Assembly: GCF_017868775.1 (NCBI RefSeq)
Contig: NZ_CP053381.1
Location: 1,612,001-1,676,000 of the forward strand
DNA from: Billgrantia sulfidoxydans
Lineage (GTDB): Bacteria; Pseudomonadota; Gammaproteobacteria; Pseudomonadales; Halomonadaceae
Direction: 5' to 3'
DNA: 64,000 nt
Every line of letters starts with the position of its first letter. The first letter of the stretch is position 1. Under the pieces are notes generated by a model. It did not search any database, was not told where the DNA came from, and worked only from the letters and a program-made list of their open reading frames with translations. A program made the position numbers and the translations under genes. Positions 49,732 through 58,805 of the stretch are shown one piece after another.

Positions 49732-51104
49732 CAGTGACACGTGTTGCCGCGGGCCTGCTGGCAGCGCTCTGGCTGAGCACTGGCCTGACTCAGGTGCAAG
49801 CCCAAACGGAACCGCTCGAAAGCCTGCGTGCCGAGCGCGAAGCCGCCGAGGGCCGTGACCGCGCGCGCCTGGCCGAGCTGGTCGAGGATCGCGAGGCGCT
49901 CGAGGCGGCCCTGGAAGAGGCGCGCGCCTCGCATGCCGAGGCCGAGGCGCGTCACGCAAAACTGCAGCAGAGGGCACGCGAGCTGGATGAACGAGCCGAA
50001 GCCATCGAGGCGCGCCAGAACGAGCAGGGCGACGAACTCGAGGCGATCCTGGCGTCGCTGAAGCGGCATAGCGGCGAGCTGCGCGACGGTCTGGCGGACA
50101 GCTGGCTGCTCGTCGGCGGTGCCGAGTTGCCGCCCCGCCTCGATGATGCCGAGGTGCTCGAACTCGAGCATCTCGAAGCCTTCGCCGACAGCCTGGTCGG
50201 ACTGACCGTCGACACCGGCCGCGTGATCCGCTTCGAAGCCCCGGTAGCGGATGCCGGTGGGGAAGTTGCCCCCCGTGAAGTCGTGCGTCTGGGCGATTTC
50301 GCCGCCTTCACCGACAGCCACCTGCTACGCCGGGGTGCCGATGGCGAGGGGCTGTCCGTGGTCGAGCGCACGCCGCCCGAAGTGGTCGACGGCCTCGCGG
50401 CCTTCCATGCCGGTGAGTCGCGGGAGCTGACACTGGACCCGACCCGTGGTGAGGTGATGGCGGCCCTGGCGCAGCGTCCCAGCCTGCCCGAGCGTTTCCA
50501 CCAGGGCGGTGCCGTGGGCTACGTGGTGGTCGGCCTGGGCGCCATCGGCCTGCTGGTGGCGCTGCTGCAGTATGCCTACCTGCTCAAGGTGACCCTGGCC
50601 ATGCGTCGCCAGCTGCGCGATCTCGACGCCCTGCGCGAGGACAACCCGCTCGGCCGCGTGCTGCTGCGCTTCGGGGCGCTGAGGGACGACCCGGTGCCGG
50701 AAGCGCTGGAGGCCCGCCTCGACGAAGCGGTGCTGGCCGAGCTACCGCGCCTCGAGCGCGGCCAGCCGATCGTCAAGCTGCTGGCCGCCGTGGCGCCGCT
50801 GCTGGGGCTGCTGGGCACCGTCACCGGAATGATCGTGACCTTCCAGGCGATCACCGTATTCGGCACCGGCGATCCGCAGCTGATGGCCGGCGGCATCAGT
50901 CAGGCGCTGGTGACGACCGTGCTGGGCCTGATCACCGCCGTGCCGCTGCTGTTCGCGCATACGGCGCTGGCGGGTCGCAGCCGTCGCCTGGCGGGGCTGG
51001 TGGAGGGACAGGCCAGCGCCGCCCTGGCCGAGCAGCTCGAGCAGCGCCCGCATGGGCCCGACAGCATCACCGGGAGTGCTCGCCGTGATCCCGCTCTGGC
51101 TTGA
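49728..51104 (+). CDS. TtpC-like MotA/TolQ/ExbB proton channel protein with periplasmic coiled-coil extension
   Basis: 458-residue fusion. A signal peptide (about 1-25) and coiled coil (about 25-115) plus a periplasmic domain (to about 255) precede an ExbB-like C-terminal half with membrane segments near 262-285, 348-372 (APLLGLLGTVTGMIVTFQAI) and 390-415. This is the architecture of TtpC, the extra component needed by Vibrio TonB2 systems. Overlaps the DUF3450 gene by 4 bp and the following exbB gene by about 20 bp. Confidence 0.88.
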   Translation: MTVTRVAAGLLAALWLSTGLTQVQAQTEPLESLRAEREAAEGRDRARLAELVEDREALEAALEEARASHAEAEARHAKLQQRARELDERAEAIEARQNEQGDELEAILASLKRHSGELRDGLADSWLLVGGAELPPRLDDAEVLELEHLEAFADSLVGLTVDTGRVIRFEAPVADAGGEVAPREVVRLGDFAAFTDSHLLRRGADGEGLSVVERTPPEVVDGLAAFHAGESRELTLDPTRGEVMAALAQRPSLPERFHQGGAVGYVVVGLGAIGLLVALLQYAYLLKVTLAMRRQLRDLDALREDNPLGRVLLRFGALRDDPVPEALEARLDEAVLAELPRLERGQPIVKLLAAVAPLLGLLGTVTGMIVTFQAITVFGTGDPQLMAGGISQALVTTVLGLITAVPLLFAHTALAGRSRRLAGLVEGQASAALAEQLEQRPHGPDSITGSARRDPALA

Positions 51105-51621
51105 GCCGCTGCAGCGCCTGGTCGAGGCGGGCGGCTCGGTCCTGGTGGTGATCGCGCTGGTCGCCATGCTGCTGTTCAGCCTGGCGCTGGAGCGGGTGTG
51201 GTATTTCCGCATCACCTACCGCCACGCGCGGCGTGCCCTGATCGCTCGCTGGGCGGCGCGCCAGGATCACTTGAGCTGGAGCGCGCTCACGCTGCGCGAA
51301 GCCTGGGCGCGGGAGCTGATCGGGCGGCTGCGCCGGCCGCTGCCGTGGCTCAGGCTGCTGGTGGCGCTGTGCCCGCTGCTGGGGCTGCTGGGCACGGTGA
51401 CCGGCATGATCGCCGTGTTCGACAGCCTGGCGATGACCGATACCAGCCAGGCCCGCGCCATGGCCGATGGCGTAGCCCGGGCTACCCTGCCGACCCTGAC
51501 CAGCATGGCGGTGGCGGTGGTGGGGCTGTTGTTCACCAGCCGCCTCGAGCAGATCATTCGTCGCGAGGACCAGCGGCTGCACGACCGCCTGGCCCGTGCC
51601 GTGGAGGATACCGATGCGTAG
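51085..51621 (+). CDS. exbB: ExbB-like proton channel protein (TonB2-type system)
   Basis: 178-residue inner-membrane protein with three segments: about 12-32 (VLVVIALVAMLLFSLAL), about 85-110 (LCPLLGLLGTVTGMIAVFD) and about 130-155. It is the second ExbB-type protein of this operon, matching ExbB2 next to TtpC in Vibrio. Start uncertain: GTG at 51085 has CGGGAG at 8 nt and is chosen; ATG at 51052 would add 11 residues within the previous gene. Its stop overlaps the exbD ATG by 8 bp. Confidence 0.88.
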   Translation: MIPLWLEPLQRLVEAGGSVLVVIALVAMLLFSLALERVWYFRITYRHARRALIARWAARQDHLSWSALTLREAWARELIGRLRRPLPWLRLLVALCPLLGLLGTVTGMIAVFDSLAMTDTSQARAMADGVARATLPTLTSMAVAVVGLLFTSRLEQIIRREDQRLHDRLARAVEDTDA

Positions 51622-52021
51622 ACGCCGCCTTGGCGCCGATGACGGCGAGGCCAGCGAAGTCAACCTGACGCCGATGCTGGACGTCGTCTTCATCATGCTG
51701 ATCTTCTTCATCGTCACCACCAGCTTCATCAAGGAGAGCGGGGTGGAGATCGAGCGACCCGAATCCAGCGCCGCTTCCCCGCGGCCCGATGCCCAGGTGA
51801 TGGTTGCCATCACGCCCGAGGGGGCGGTGTGGGTCGACGGTCGCGCGGTGGATCTGCATCGCGTTGGTGGCGAGGTGGCCGGGCTGGTCAGCGACGACGG
51901 CTCGGTGGTGATCCAGGCCGACCGCGACTCGACGACCGGCCTGCTGATCGAAGTGATGGATCGCATCCGCGAGGCCGGCGTGGAGCAGGTGGCGGTGGCC
52001 GCGAGCCGGAGCCGGTCGTGA
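51614..52021 (+). CDS. exbD: ExbD-like biopolymer transport protein (TonB2-type system)
   Basis: 135-residue single-pass protein. Basic MRRRRLG, then SEVNLTPMLDVVFIMLIFFIVTTSF with the proton-conducting aspartate, then a periplasmic domain that ends near VEQVAVAASRS. With ExbB and TtpC it converts the proton gradient into work by TonB. GAGGATACCG before the ATG is an acceptable ribosome site. The stop overlaps the tonB GTG. Confidence 0.92.
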   Translation: MRRRRLGADDGEASEVNLTPMLDVVFIMLIFFIVTTSFIKESGVEIERPESSAASPRPDAQVMVAITPEGAVWVDGRAVDLHRVGGEVAGLVSDDGSVVIQADRDSTTGLLIEVMDRIREAGVEQVAVAASRSRS

Positions 52022-52767
52022 CGCGCATTCCTTTTTCCTCGCTGGGCGGGGTGGCTCTCGCCCTGCTGCTGTTCTGGCTGCTGGCCCTGCTGGTGGCGCC
52101 GCCCGAGGAGGAGTTCGACGTCATCGACGAGAGTCTGACGATGAGCATGATCGAGGCGCCCGAGGTCGTGGAAGAGGAGGTGGCGGAACCCAGCGCCGAA
52201 CCGCCGCCTCCCCAGGCCGAAGCGACCCCGCCGCCTCGGCCGGAGCCGCTGCCCCCGCTGGAGAGCGAGATCGCCATGCCCGAGCCGGAGCTGCCGCCGG
52301 AGACGGTAGAGCCGCTCGAGCTCGACACCAGCCTGCCCGAACTCAGTGAGGTCCGGCCGGAGCCGCCGCCGCAGCCCGCTCCGGAGCCCCGGCCCGAACC
52401 CGAGCCGGAACCAGCGCCCGAGCCGAGCCCGTCACCGGCGGCGCCGAGCGCCACGCCGGAGTCGGCAGCCGAACAGGCGGCTCCCGCCGAGCAGGGGCCG
52501 GTGGATGTCGGCCAGATCGCCCCGACCAATCGCGTACCGCCGGAGTACCCCCTGCGTGCACAGCGGCGCGGCCTGGAAGGGCACGTGGAGCTGCAGTTCC
52601 TGATTCGTCCCGACGGCAGCGTCGATCGCTCATCCATCCGTGTGGTCGAGTCGCAGCCACGAAACGTCTTCGATTCGGCCGCCGAGCAGGCCGTGGCGCG
52701 CTGGCAGTTCGAGCCGGCCAGCGGCGTGCGGCGTGCGCGGCAGCGCCTCGAATTTCAGTTGAGGTGA
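52018..52767 (+). CDS. tonB: TonB family energy transducer
   Basis: 249-residue protein: short cytoplasmic start, one membrane helix (about 8-28, GGVALALLLFWLLALLV), a long acidic, Pro/Glu-rich periplasmic linker (about 35-155; PEPRPEPEPEPAPEP) and the C-terminal TonB domain (about 170-249) with NRVPPEYPLRAQRRGLEG, VELQFLIRPDGSV and AVARWQFEPA. It touches outer-membrane receptors such as the siderophore receptor 8 kb upstream. GTG start overlaps exbD. The TonB N-terminal SHLS histidine motif is not evident, as in other TonB2-type proteins. Confidence 0.92.
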   Translation: MTRIPFSSLGGVALALLLFWLLALLVAPPEEEFDVIDESLTMSMIEAPEVVEEEVAEPSAEPPPPQAEATPPPRPEPLPPLESEIAMPEPELPPETVEPLELDTSLPELSEVRPEPPPQPAPEPRPEPEPEPAPEPSPSPAAPSATPESAAEQAAPAEQGPVDVGQIAPTNRVPPEYPLRAQRRGLEGHVELQFLIRPDGSVDRSSIRVVESQPRNVFDSAAEQAVARWQFEPASGVRRARQRLEFQLR

Positions 52768-52770
52768 GCC

Positions 52771-53865
52771 ATGGCGATGCGTGCCTTACGAAATCTCCTG
52801 GTTTGTGGTCTCGTCATTGGTGCGGGGCTGTTGGTCGCGCCGATAGCAGCGGCCCAGGCGCCGGCGCTCTCCGGCGATATCATCGCCGACCTGGAGCGGC
52901 TCCAGCAGGCGCTACGGCAAGGCGAACACGAGCGGGTGGCCGAGCGTGCTCGTGCCCAGGCGCAGCGCTTCGAAGGTGGCAATGCCGCCGACCGCTGGGC
53001 CGGCGCCCTGTATCGTCAACTGGCCGCGGGTGCCGCGGCCGGAGTAGGGCAGCACGAAGCAGCCGCCGAGCAACTGCGCCAGGCGCGACGCACCCAGGAG
53101 GCACCGCAGGCGCAGCGTGACCGCTGGCTGCAGGAAGAGGCCCGGCTGCGCTTGGCGGCCGGCCAGACGGAAGAGGCAGTAACGCTGTGGCTCGACTGGC
53201 ATCAGCGACATGACGGCAGCCCCGACGACCGTTGGCGCCTGGCGCGTGCCTTGGCGGAGCTCGAGCGCTGGGAGGAAGCGGCGTCGTGGGTCGAGCGCGC
53301 CCTGGCCGCCGACCCGACCCCGGGCGAGCGCCGCCAGGCGCTGGCGGCTACCGTGTTCCAGCGTGCCGGGCGCGGCGAGCAGGCGCTGGAAAGCCTGGAA
53401 ACTTCGCTGAACGCGCAGGCCGAGCCCGCCGCATGGCGCCGGGCGGCGGCATTGGCCCAGGGGCTGGGCGACGCGCAACGGGCCGCGGCGATCTGGGAGG
53501 CCGGCTGGCGGTTCGGGGTGCTGGCAGGGGAGGACGATCTACGCCAGCGCATCGAGCTGCACCTGGCCGCCGGCACGCCCGCCCGGGCCGCGGAATACCT
53601 GCAGGTGGCGCTGGAGGATGGGGCACTGCCCGACACCCAGGACAATCGGCGTCTGTTGGCTCGCGCCTGGGAAGCGGCCCGCGATCGCGAGCGCGCGCTC
53701 GAGGCCTGGCACGTGCTGGCGCGGCGCAGTGGAGAAGGCCAGGACTGGCGGCGCCTGGGCCTGCTGGCGCACGCCTGGGGGCGGCCCGAGCTGGCCCGGC
53801 AGGCCATGCAGCAGGCGCAGCGTCGTGGAGAAGAGATTGACCCGCGCTGGCTCTCGACCCGCTAG
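52771..53865 (+). CDS. Tetratricopeptide-repeat periplasmic protein of the TonB2-type operon
   Basis: 364-residue exported protein: signal peptide (about 1-29, GLLVAPIAAAQA), then alpha-helical repeats to the end with TPR-like features (DDRWRLARALAELERWEEAASWVERALAADP; LLARAWEAARDRERALEAW). It lies 3 bp after tonB and is the last gene of the operon. TPR proteins at this place are common in TtpC-type loci. A scaffold role in the periplasm is inference. Confidence 0.85.
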   Translation: MAMRALRNLLVCGLVIGAGLLVAPIAAAQAPALSGDIIADLERLQQALRQGEHERVAERARAQAQRFEGGNAADRWAGALYRQLAAGAAAGVGQHEAAAEQLRQARRTQEAPQAQRDRWLQEEARLRLAAGQTEEAVTLWLDWHQRHDGSPDDRWRLARALAELERWEEAASWVERALAADPTPGERRQALAATVFQRAGRGEQALESLETSLNAQAEPAAWRRAAALAQGLGDAQRAAAIWEAGWRFGVLAGEDDLRQRIELHLAAGTPARAAEYLQVALEDGALPDTQDNRRLLARAWEAARDRERALEAWHVLARRSGEGQDWRRLGLLAHAWGRPELARQAMQQAQRRGEEIDPRWLSTR

Positions 53866-53901
53866 GGAGAAGCTTCCCTTGCGGGGCGAGATATCAGGAC
53901 T

Positions 53902-54735
53902 TCAGATGTCGAAGTCGGTCCACACCGGGGCGTGATCCGAAGGCCGTTCCATGCCGCGCAGGTCGTAGTCGATGCCCGCGTCGCGCACCTGCTTGGCCAG
54001 GGGATCGGTGACCAGGATGTAGTCGATGCGCAGCCCGCGCCGGGGTTCGCGTTCGAAACCGCGGGAGCGGTAGTCGAACCAGCTGAAGCGGTCATCCGCC
54101 TGGGGGTGGCGCACGCGATAGCTGTCGGTAAGCCCCCACGCCTTGAGCGTGCCGAGCCACTCCCGTTCGATGGGCTGGAAGCTGGTCTTGCCTTCGCGCA
54201 GCCAGCGCTTGCGGTTGTCCTCGCCGATGCCGATGTCGATGTCCTCGGGGGAAATGTTGAAATCCCCCATCACCGCCAGCCGCTCGTCGGGGCGGTGCCG
54301 TTCGCGCAGCAGTTGGATCAACTGGGCGTAGAACTCGCGCTTGTTGGGAAACTTGGTCGGGTGGGCGACGTTCTCGCCCTGGGGAAAGTAGCCGTTCCAC
54401 ACGGTCAGCGTCTCGCCATCGGCGGTGCGCAGCCGGGCCCCGATCAGGCGGCGCTGGGACTCCTCGCCGTCGCCGGGCAGGCCGAAGAAGACCTCCTCCG
54501 GGCCGCTGGGGCAGAGCGCCTTGTGACACATCAGCGCGACGCCGTAGTGACCCTTCTGGCCGTGAAAGTGAACGTGGTAGCCCATGGCCTCGACCGCCTC
54601 GCGGGGAAACTCGTCGTCGTGGACCTTGGTTTCCTGCAGCCCGATCACCAGCGGCTGGTGGGTGGCGATCAGCGCCTCGAGCTGGTGCATGCGGGCGCGC
54701 AGCCCATTGATGTTGAACGAGACCAGGCGTATCAC
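53902..54735 (-). CDS. xthA: Exodeoxyribonuclease III
   Basis: 277-residue AP endonuclease and 3'-5' exonuclease of base-excision repair. Signatures in order: [13 protein letters not shown] at the N-terminus, [13 protein letters not shown] (catalytic Glu), [21 protein letters not shown] and [10 protein letters not shown] (catalytic His). Length fits E. coli XthA (268). The ATG overlaps the stop of the upstream small basic gene by 4 bp, so the two form one transcript. Confidence 0.95.
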   Translation of the reverse strand: MIRLVSFNINGLRARMHQLEALIATHQPLVIGLQETKVHDDEFPREAVEAMGYHVHFHGQKGHYGVALMCHKALCPSGPEEVFFGLPGDGEESQRRLIGARLRTADGETLTVWNGYFPQGENVAHPTKFPNKREFYAQLIQLLRERHRPDERLAVMGDFNISPEDIDIGIGEDNRKRWLREGKTSFQPIEREWLGTLKAWGLTDSYRVRHPQADDRFSWFDYRSRGFEREPRRGLRIDYILVTDPLAKQVRDAGIDYDLRGMERPSDHAPVWTDFDI

Positions 54736-54980
54736 TCGTCACGCTCCTCGCTGGATGTCGATGTACTTTCGGGATGGATGGCGATGCTGGCGCCCTGTTC
54801 CTGGCGGGCCAGCTTGCGCGCTGCCTGCAGCTTGCGCTGCTGGCGCTTCTTCTGGGTGAAGCGGCGCGACGAGGTTACCTGGTCAGGGTTCTCGTGGCGC
54901 CACTTCTTGTAGTCCTTGCGCTTGCCGGTGCGGATGGTCACCTTGTCGGCCAGCGAGCGAGTCTTCTTGCGGCGTGTCAT
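54732..54980 (-). CDS. Small basic protein of unknown function upstream of xthA
   Basis: 82 residues; the first 60 are rich in Lys and Arg ([31 protein letters not shown]), the last 20 are Ser/Glu-rich and acidic. It looks like a nucleic-acid-binding or ribosome-associated protein by charge only; no family is recognised. A much longer open frame continues upstream through the antisense of rhlB, but the compositional break and the ATG at 54980 favour this short form. The stop overlaps the xthA start by 4 bp. Confidence 0.65.
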   Translation of the reverse strand: MTRRKKTRSLADKVTIRTGKRKDYKKWRHENPDQVTSSRRFTQKKRQQRKLQAARKLARQEQGASIAIHPESTSTSSEERDE

Positions 54981-55124
54981 CGGGCCTGGCTCCAATGGGT
55001 GTCTTGTGGCAGCAAAGCGCCATTCTACCAGTCCAATGCAAGAGGCGCGCCCTCGACGCCATAGGCTGGTACAATATGCGGCTGTACAAAGTTCATCCAT
55101 TGCTACGGACAAGACATACAGCCT

Positions 55125-56399
55125 ATGAGCGAGTCGGAACAGACCACAGCCCCGGCCGAGAACCGCAAGCCCAAGCGTCGTCGTCGCAAGCCGCGCCGCC
55201 GCCAGTCGAACTGGGATCTGCGCCAGTTTCAGGTGCCTGCCGTGGCGGGCAAGTGGCGCTTTCACGACTTCGATCTGCCCCTGCCGCTGATGCGTGCCAT
55301 TCATGCGCTGGGTTTCGAGTACTGCACGCCGATCCAGGCCGAGGCGCTGACCCACACCCTGCTGGGTGGTGACGTGGTCGGCAAGGCCCAGACCGGCACC
55401 GGCAAGACCGCCGCCTTCCTGATCTCGATCCTGGCCTACTTCCTCGAGGAGGAGGTGCCGGACGGGCAGAAGCCCGGTGCCCCGCGCGCGCTGATCGTCG
55501 CCCCGACCCGAGAGCTGGCGCTGCAGATCGAGAAGGACGCCAAGGCCCTGGCGCGCTTCACCGAGCTCAATGTGGCCAGCGTCGTCGGTGGCATGGACTA
55601 CCAGAAGCAGCGCGAACACCTGGGCAAGAAGCTCGACATTCTGGTGGCCACGCCCGGGCGCCTGCTCGACTTCCACGAGAAGCGCGACGTCGACCTGACC
55701 CAGGTCGAGATCCTGGTGCTCGACGAGGCCGATCGCATGCTGTCGATGGGCTTCATCCCCGACGTCAAGCGCATCATTCGCCATACCCCGAAGAAGGAGG
55801 AGCGCCAGACCTTCCTGTTCTCGGCCACCTTTTCCCAGGACATCCTCAACCTGGCCAGCCAGTGGACGCATCAGCCGGCCCACGTCGAGATCGAGGTCAC
55901 GGTCGACAACAAGGCCAACATCGATCAGCGCGTCTACATGGTCAGCGATGACGACAAGCCGAAGCTGCTGATCAACCTGCTCAAGCAGGAGAGCTTCGAC
56001 CGGGTGATGGTGTTCGGCAACCGCCGCGACCTGGTGCGCAAGCTCGAAGGTCTGCTCAAGAAGGCCGACGTGAACGTGGCGATGCTCTCCGGCGACGTGC
56101 CGCAGAACCAGCGCATCAAGACCCTGGAGCGTTTCCGCGAGGGTGAGGTGCAGGTGCTGGTGGCCACCGACGTGGCCGGCCGTGGCATCCATATCGAGGA
56201 TGTCAGCCACGTGATCAACTACACCCTGCCCGAGGATCCGGAGGACTACGTTCACCGTATCGGCCGTACCGGCCGTGCCGGGGCCACCGGGGTGTCGATC
56301 AGCTTCGTTGGCGAGGAGGACGCCTTCTCGCTGCCCGAGATCGAGCGCTATATCCAGGACAAGCTGCCCTGCGAGCATCCGCCCGAGGGGCTGCTTTAA
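55125..56399 (+). CDS. rhlB: ATP-dependent RNA helicase RhlB
   Basis: 424-residue DEAD-box helicase. A basic N-terminal tail ([16 protein letters not shown]) precedes the Q motif ([14 protein letters not shown]... CTPIQ), motif I AQTGTGKT, Ia [18 protein letters not shown] (DEAD), III SATF, and [12 protein letters not shown]. Length and start pattern fit RhlB, the helicase that unwinds RNA for RNase E in the degradosome. RhlE and SrmB are less likely by length. A TACAAT -10-like element lies 50 bp before the ATG, but no good -35 was found. Confidence 0.88.
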   Translation: MSESEQTTAPAENRKPKRRRRKPRRRQSNWDLRQFQVPAVAGKWRFHDFDLPLPLMRAIHALGFEYCTPIQAEALTHTLLGGDVVGKAQTGTGKTAAFLISILAYFLEEEVPDGQKPGAPRALIVAPTRELALQIEKDAKALARFTELNVASVVGGMDYQKQREHLGKKLDILVATPGRLLDFHEKRDVDLTQVEILVLDEADRMLSMGFIPDVKRIIRHTPKKEERQTFLFSATFSQDILNLASQWTHQPAHVEIEVTVDNKANIDQRVYMVSDDDKPKLLINLLKQESFDRVMVFGNRRDLVRKLEGLLKKADVNVAMLSGDVPQNQRIKTLERFREGEVQVLVATDVAGRGIHIEDVSHVINYTLPEDPEDYVHRIGRTGRAGATGVSISFVGEEDAFSLPEIERYIQDKLPCEHPPEGLL

Positions 56400-56515
56400 A
56401 CCATCGTGTTTCGCTGAGTTGAGCGCTGATGTGCTTGCCTGGCCAGTACCGCCGTGGCGGGGAGGCCGTCGACAAGGTCTTCGAGGAGGCGCTGTGAACC
56501 CATCCCTGGGCGCTA

Positions 56516-56537
56516 CTTTTGCCATCCATGGCAAAAG
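56516..56537. repeat. Inverted repeat in the rhlB-dinG gap
   Basis: Perfect 9 bp stem CTTTTGCCA / TGGCAAAAG with a 4-nt loop, 117 bp after rhlB and 72 bp before dinG. It lacks a T run, so a terminator or an operator are both possible. Confidence 0.4.
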
Positions 56538-56608
56538 ACCTCCTGTTCGACCTGTCCCCGGCCTCGCACATGCCGGGCAAGTCCCTTCGGCCTCGAAAGG
56601 GAGCGCTC

Positions 56609-58744
56609 ATGCTGGATGACGTCCTCAAGGGCGAGATACAGGGCGCCTACCGCCGCGTGCTGGAGGCCCAGGGGCTGACGCCACGCTACGGCCAGCGGCT
56701 GATGATCGCCGAGATCGCCCGCACGCTCAGCGCCATCGAGGCCGACGATGCCGGCCGGCGGCTCTCCGACGAGCACGTCTGCGTGCTCGAGGCGGGCACC
56801 GGCACCGGCAAGACTCTGGCCTACCTGCTGGCGGCGCTGCCGGTGGCCAAGGCCAGGGGCAAGCGCCTGGTGGTGGCCACCGCCACCATCGCCTTGCAGG
56901 AGCAGGTGCTGCTGCAGGACCTGCCCACCCTCAAGGCCCATAGCGGCCTCGACTTCGACTACGCCCTGGCCAAGGGGCGCGGACGCTACGTCTGCCTGAC
57001 CCGCCTGGAGCAGGCGCTGGATGGCGTCGAGGACAACCCCACCCTGTCGCTGTTCGAGCAGAGCCTGGCCCAGGGCGCCGGCGATCATTTCCAGGCGCTG
57101 GTGCAGGAAATGGCCGACGCCTACGGCAGCGGCCGCTGGGAAGGGGATCGCGAGAGCTGGCCGGAAGCCATCGAAGACCCCGACTGGCGGCGCCTGACCA
57201 TCGATCACCGCCAGTGCACCAACCGCCGCTGCGGCCATTTCGGCGCCTGTGCCTTCTTTCGTGCCCGGCGTGACCTGGAAAGCGCCGACATCATCGTCGC
57301 CAACCACGACCTGGTGCTGGCCGACCTGTCGCTGGGTGGCGGCGTAGTGCTGCCGCCCCCCGGCGACTGCATCTACGTCTTCGACGAGGGCCACCATCTG
57401 CCGGACAAGGCGTTGAATCACTTTGCCCACCGGGTGGGTATCAACGGCACCCTGCGCTGGCTGGGCAACCTGAAGAAGTCGCTGACCGAGCTCCACCAGG
57501 CGCTGGCGATACAGCCGACCCTGGCGCGGCTGCTGGCCGGCCTGCCGGAGGCCATCGCCGCGCTGGAGCCGCGCCTGGGCGAGGCCTTTTCACTCGGCCA
57601 CCAGCTGGCCGGACGCCAGCATGGGCTGGAAGAGGGCGAGGAGAGTCACCAGTACCGCTTCGAGATGGGGCGCGTTCCCGAGGCCCTGCGTCAGCATGCG
57701 GGCAACCTGCTGGTGGGCTTCGCCGAGCTTTCGCGCACGCTCGAAACCATGAGCGACATCCTGCGCGAGAGCCTCGATCCCGACAAGCACACCGGGCTGC
57801 CGCGTGAGCAGGCCGAAGCGTGGCTGCCGCTGCTGGCGCTGTTGCATGGCCGTGCGCTGGAGGCGCATGGGCTGTGGGAGGCCTACGCTGAAACCGACAT
57901 GGAAGGCGAGGCGCCGAGAGCGCGCTGGCTGACGCTGGAGCGTTTCGGCAGCGATCCCGAACTGGTCTTCTCGGCGAGCCCCGTGTCGGCGGCACCGACC
58001 CTGGCCAGGAGCCTGTGGGGCAGCTGCTTCGGTGCCGTGGTGACCTCGGCCACGCTCACGGCGCTTGGTCGCTTCGAGCGCCTGCAGGAACGCGCCGGGC
58101 TGGCCAATCGCTACCGCTACCAGCGCCTGCCGAGCCCCTTCGACTACTCCCGCGCGGTGCTCAGCGTGCCGCGCGAGGCCGTGGACCCCGGCGACCGCGA
58201 CGCCCACGAGCGGGCCATCGTCGATTTCGTCAGCGGGCTCGGCGAGAAGGAGGCGGTGCTGATGTTGTTCTCGTCGCGGGCGCAGCTGCGTGCGGTGGAA
58301 AAGGTGCTGCCGGCGAAGTGGCGCGAGCGGGTGCTGGCCCAGGACCGGCTGCCCAAGCGCGAGCTGATCGAACGCCATCGGGCGAGGGTGGATGCCGGGA
58401 AGGGCAGCGTGATCTTCGGCCTGGCCAGCTTTGCCGAGGGCATCGACCTGCCCGGCGACTACCTGACCCACGTGGTGATCACCCGGCTGCCGTTCGCCGT
58501 GCCCGACGATCCGGTGGGGGCGACCCTGGCCGAGTGGATCGAGAGCCGGGGCGGCAACCCCTTCATGCGCATCAGCGTGCCCGATGCCTCGATCAAGCTG
58601 GTGCAGGCCTGCGGCCGACTGATTCGCAAGGAGGCCGATCAGGGGCGCATCACGTTGCTCGACCGTCGCGTGCTGACCCGGCGCTATGGCCAGGCATTGC
58701 TCGATGCGCTGCCGCCGTTCATGAGAGAGATCGATGGCGTCTAG
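56609..58744 (+). CDS. dinG: ATP-dependent DNA helicase DinG
   Basis: 711-residue XPD-like SF2 helicase with a 4Fe-4S domain, acting on replication-transcription conflicts and damage. Walker A is EAGTGTGKTLAYL, motif II is FDEGHHLPD (DEGH), motif VI is QACGRLIRKEADQG. The cluster cysteines are in YVCLTRLEQ, CTNRRCGHFGAC, the DinG pattern. The ATG at 56609 has GGGAG at 7 nt; the open frame extends 30 codons upstream without better signals. Length is close to E. coli DinG (716). Confidence 0.93.
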   Translation: MLDDVLKGEIQGAYRRVLEAQGLTPRYGQRLMIAEIARTLSAIEADDAGRRLSDEHVCVLEAGTGTGKTLAYLLAALPVAKARGKRLVVATATIALQEQVLLQDLPTLKAHSGLDFDYALAKGRGRYVCLTRLEQALDGVEDNPTLSLFEQSLAQGAGDHFQALVQEMADAYGSGRWEGDRESWPEAIEDPDWRRLTIDHRQCTNRRCGHFGACAFFRARRDLESADIIVANHDLVLADLSLGGGVVLPPPGDCIYVFDEGHHLPDKALNHFAHRVGINGTLRWLGNLKKSLTELHQALAIQPTLARLLAGLPEAIAALEPRLGEAFSLGHQLAGRQHGLEEGEESHQYRFEMGRVPEALRQHAGNLLVGFAELSRTLETMSDILRESLDPDKHTGLPREQAEAWLPLLALLHGRALEAHGLWEAYAETDMEGEAPRARWLTLERFGSDPELVFSASPVSAAPTLARSLWGSCFGAVVTSATLTALGRFERLQERAGLANRYRYQRLPSPFDYSRAVLSVPREAVDPGDRDAHERAIVDFVSGLGEKEAVLMLFSSRAQLRAVEKVLPAKWRERVLAQDRLPKRELIERHRARVDAGKGSVIFGLASFAEGIDLPGDYLTHVVITRLPFAVPDDPVGATLAEWIESRGGNPFMRISVPDASIKLVQACGRLIRKEADQGRITLLDRRVLTRRYGQALLDALPPFMREIDGV

Positions 58745-58765
58745 ATGTACTGCGCTGCCAGCAAA

Positions 58766-58785
58766 AGGCCCGCATGTGCGGGCCT
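58766..58785. terminator. Hairpin between convergent dinG and the DAHP synthase gene
   Basis: Perfect 9 bp stem AGGCCCGCA / TGCGGGCCT with a 2-nt loop, with an A run on the left that serves the minus strand. Confidence 0.65.
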
Positions 58786-58805
58786 CTGATGGAGCGCAGT
58801 CGACG

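Noticed and set aside
54732..56534. 600-codon minus-strand frame covering rhlB
   Set aside because: Only its last 82 codons look like a real small protein; the rest is the shadow of rhlB, which carries all DEAD-box motifs.
56400..56608. LexA (SOS) box upstream of dinG, expected from E. coli
   Set aside because: No CTGT-N8-ACAG sequence was found in the gap; SOS control cannot be claimed.
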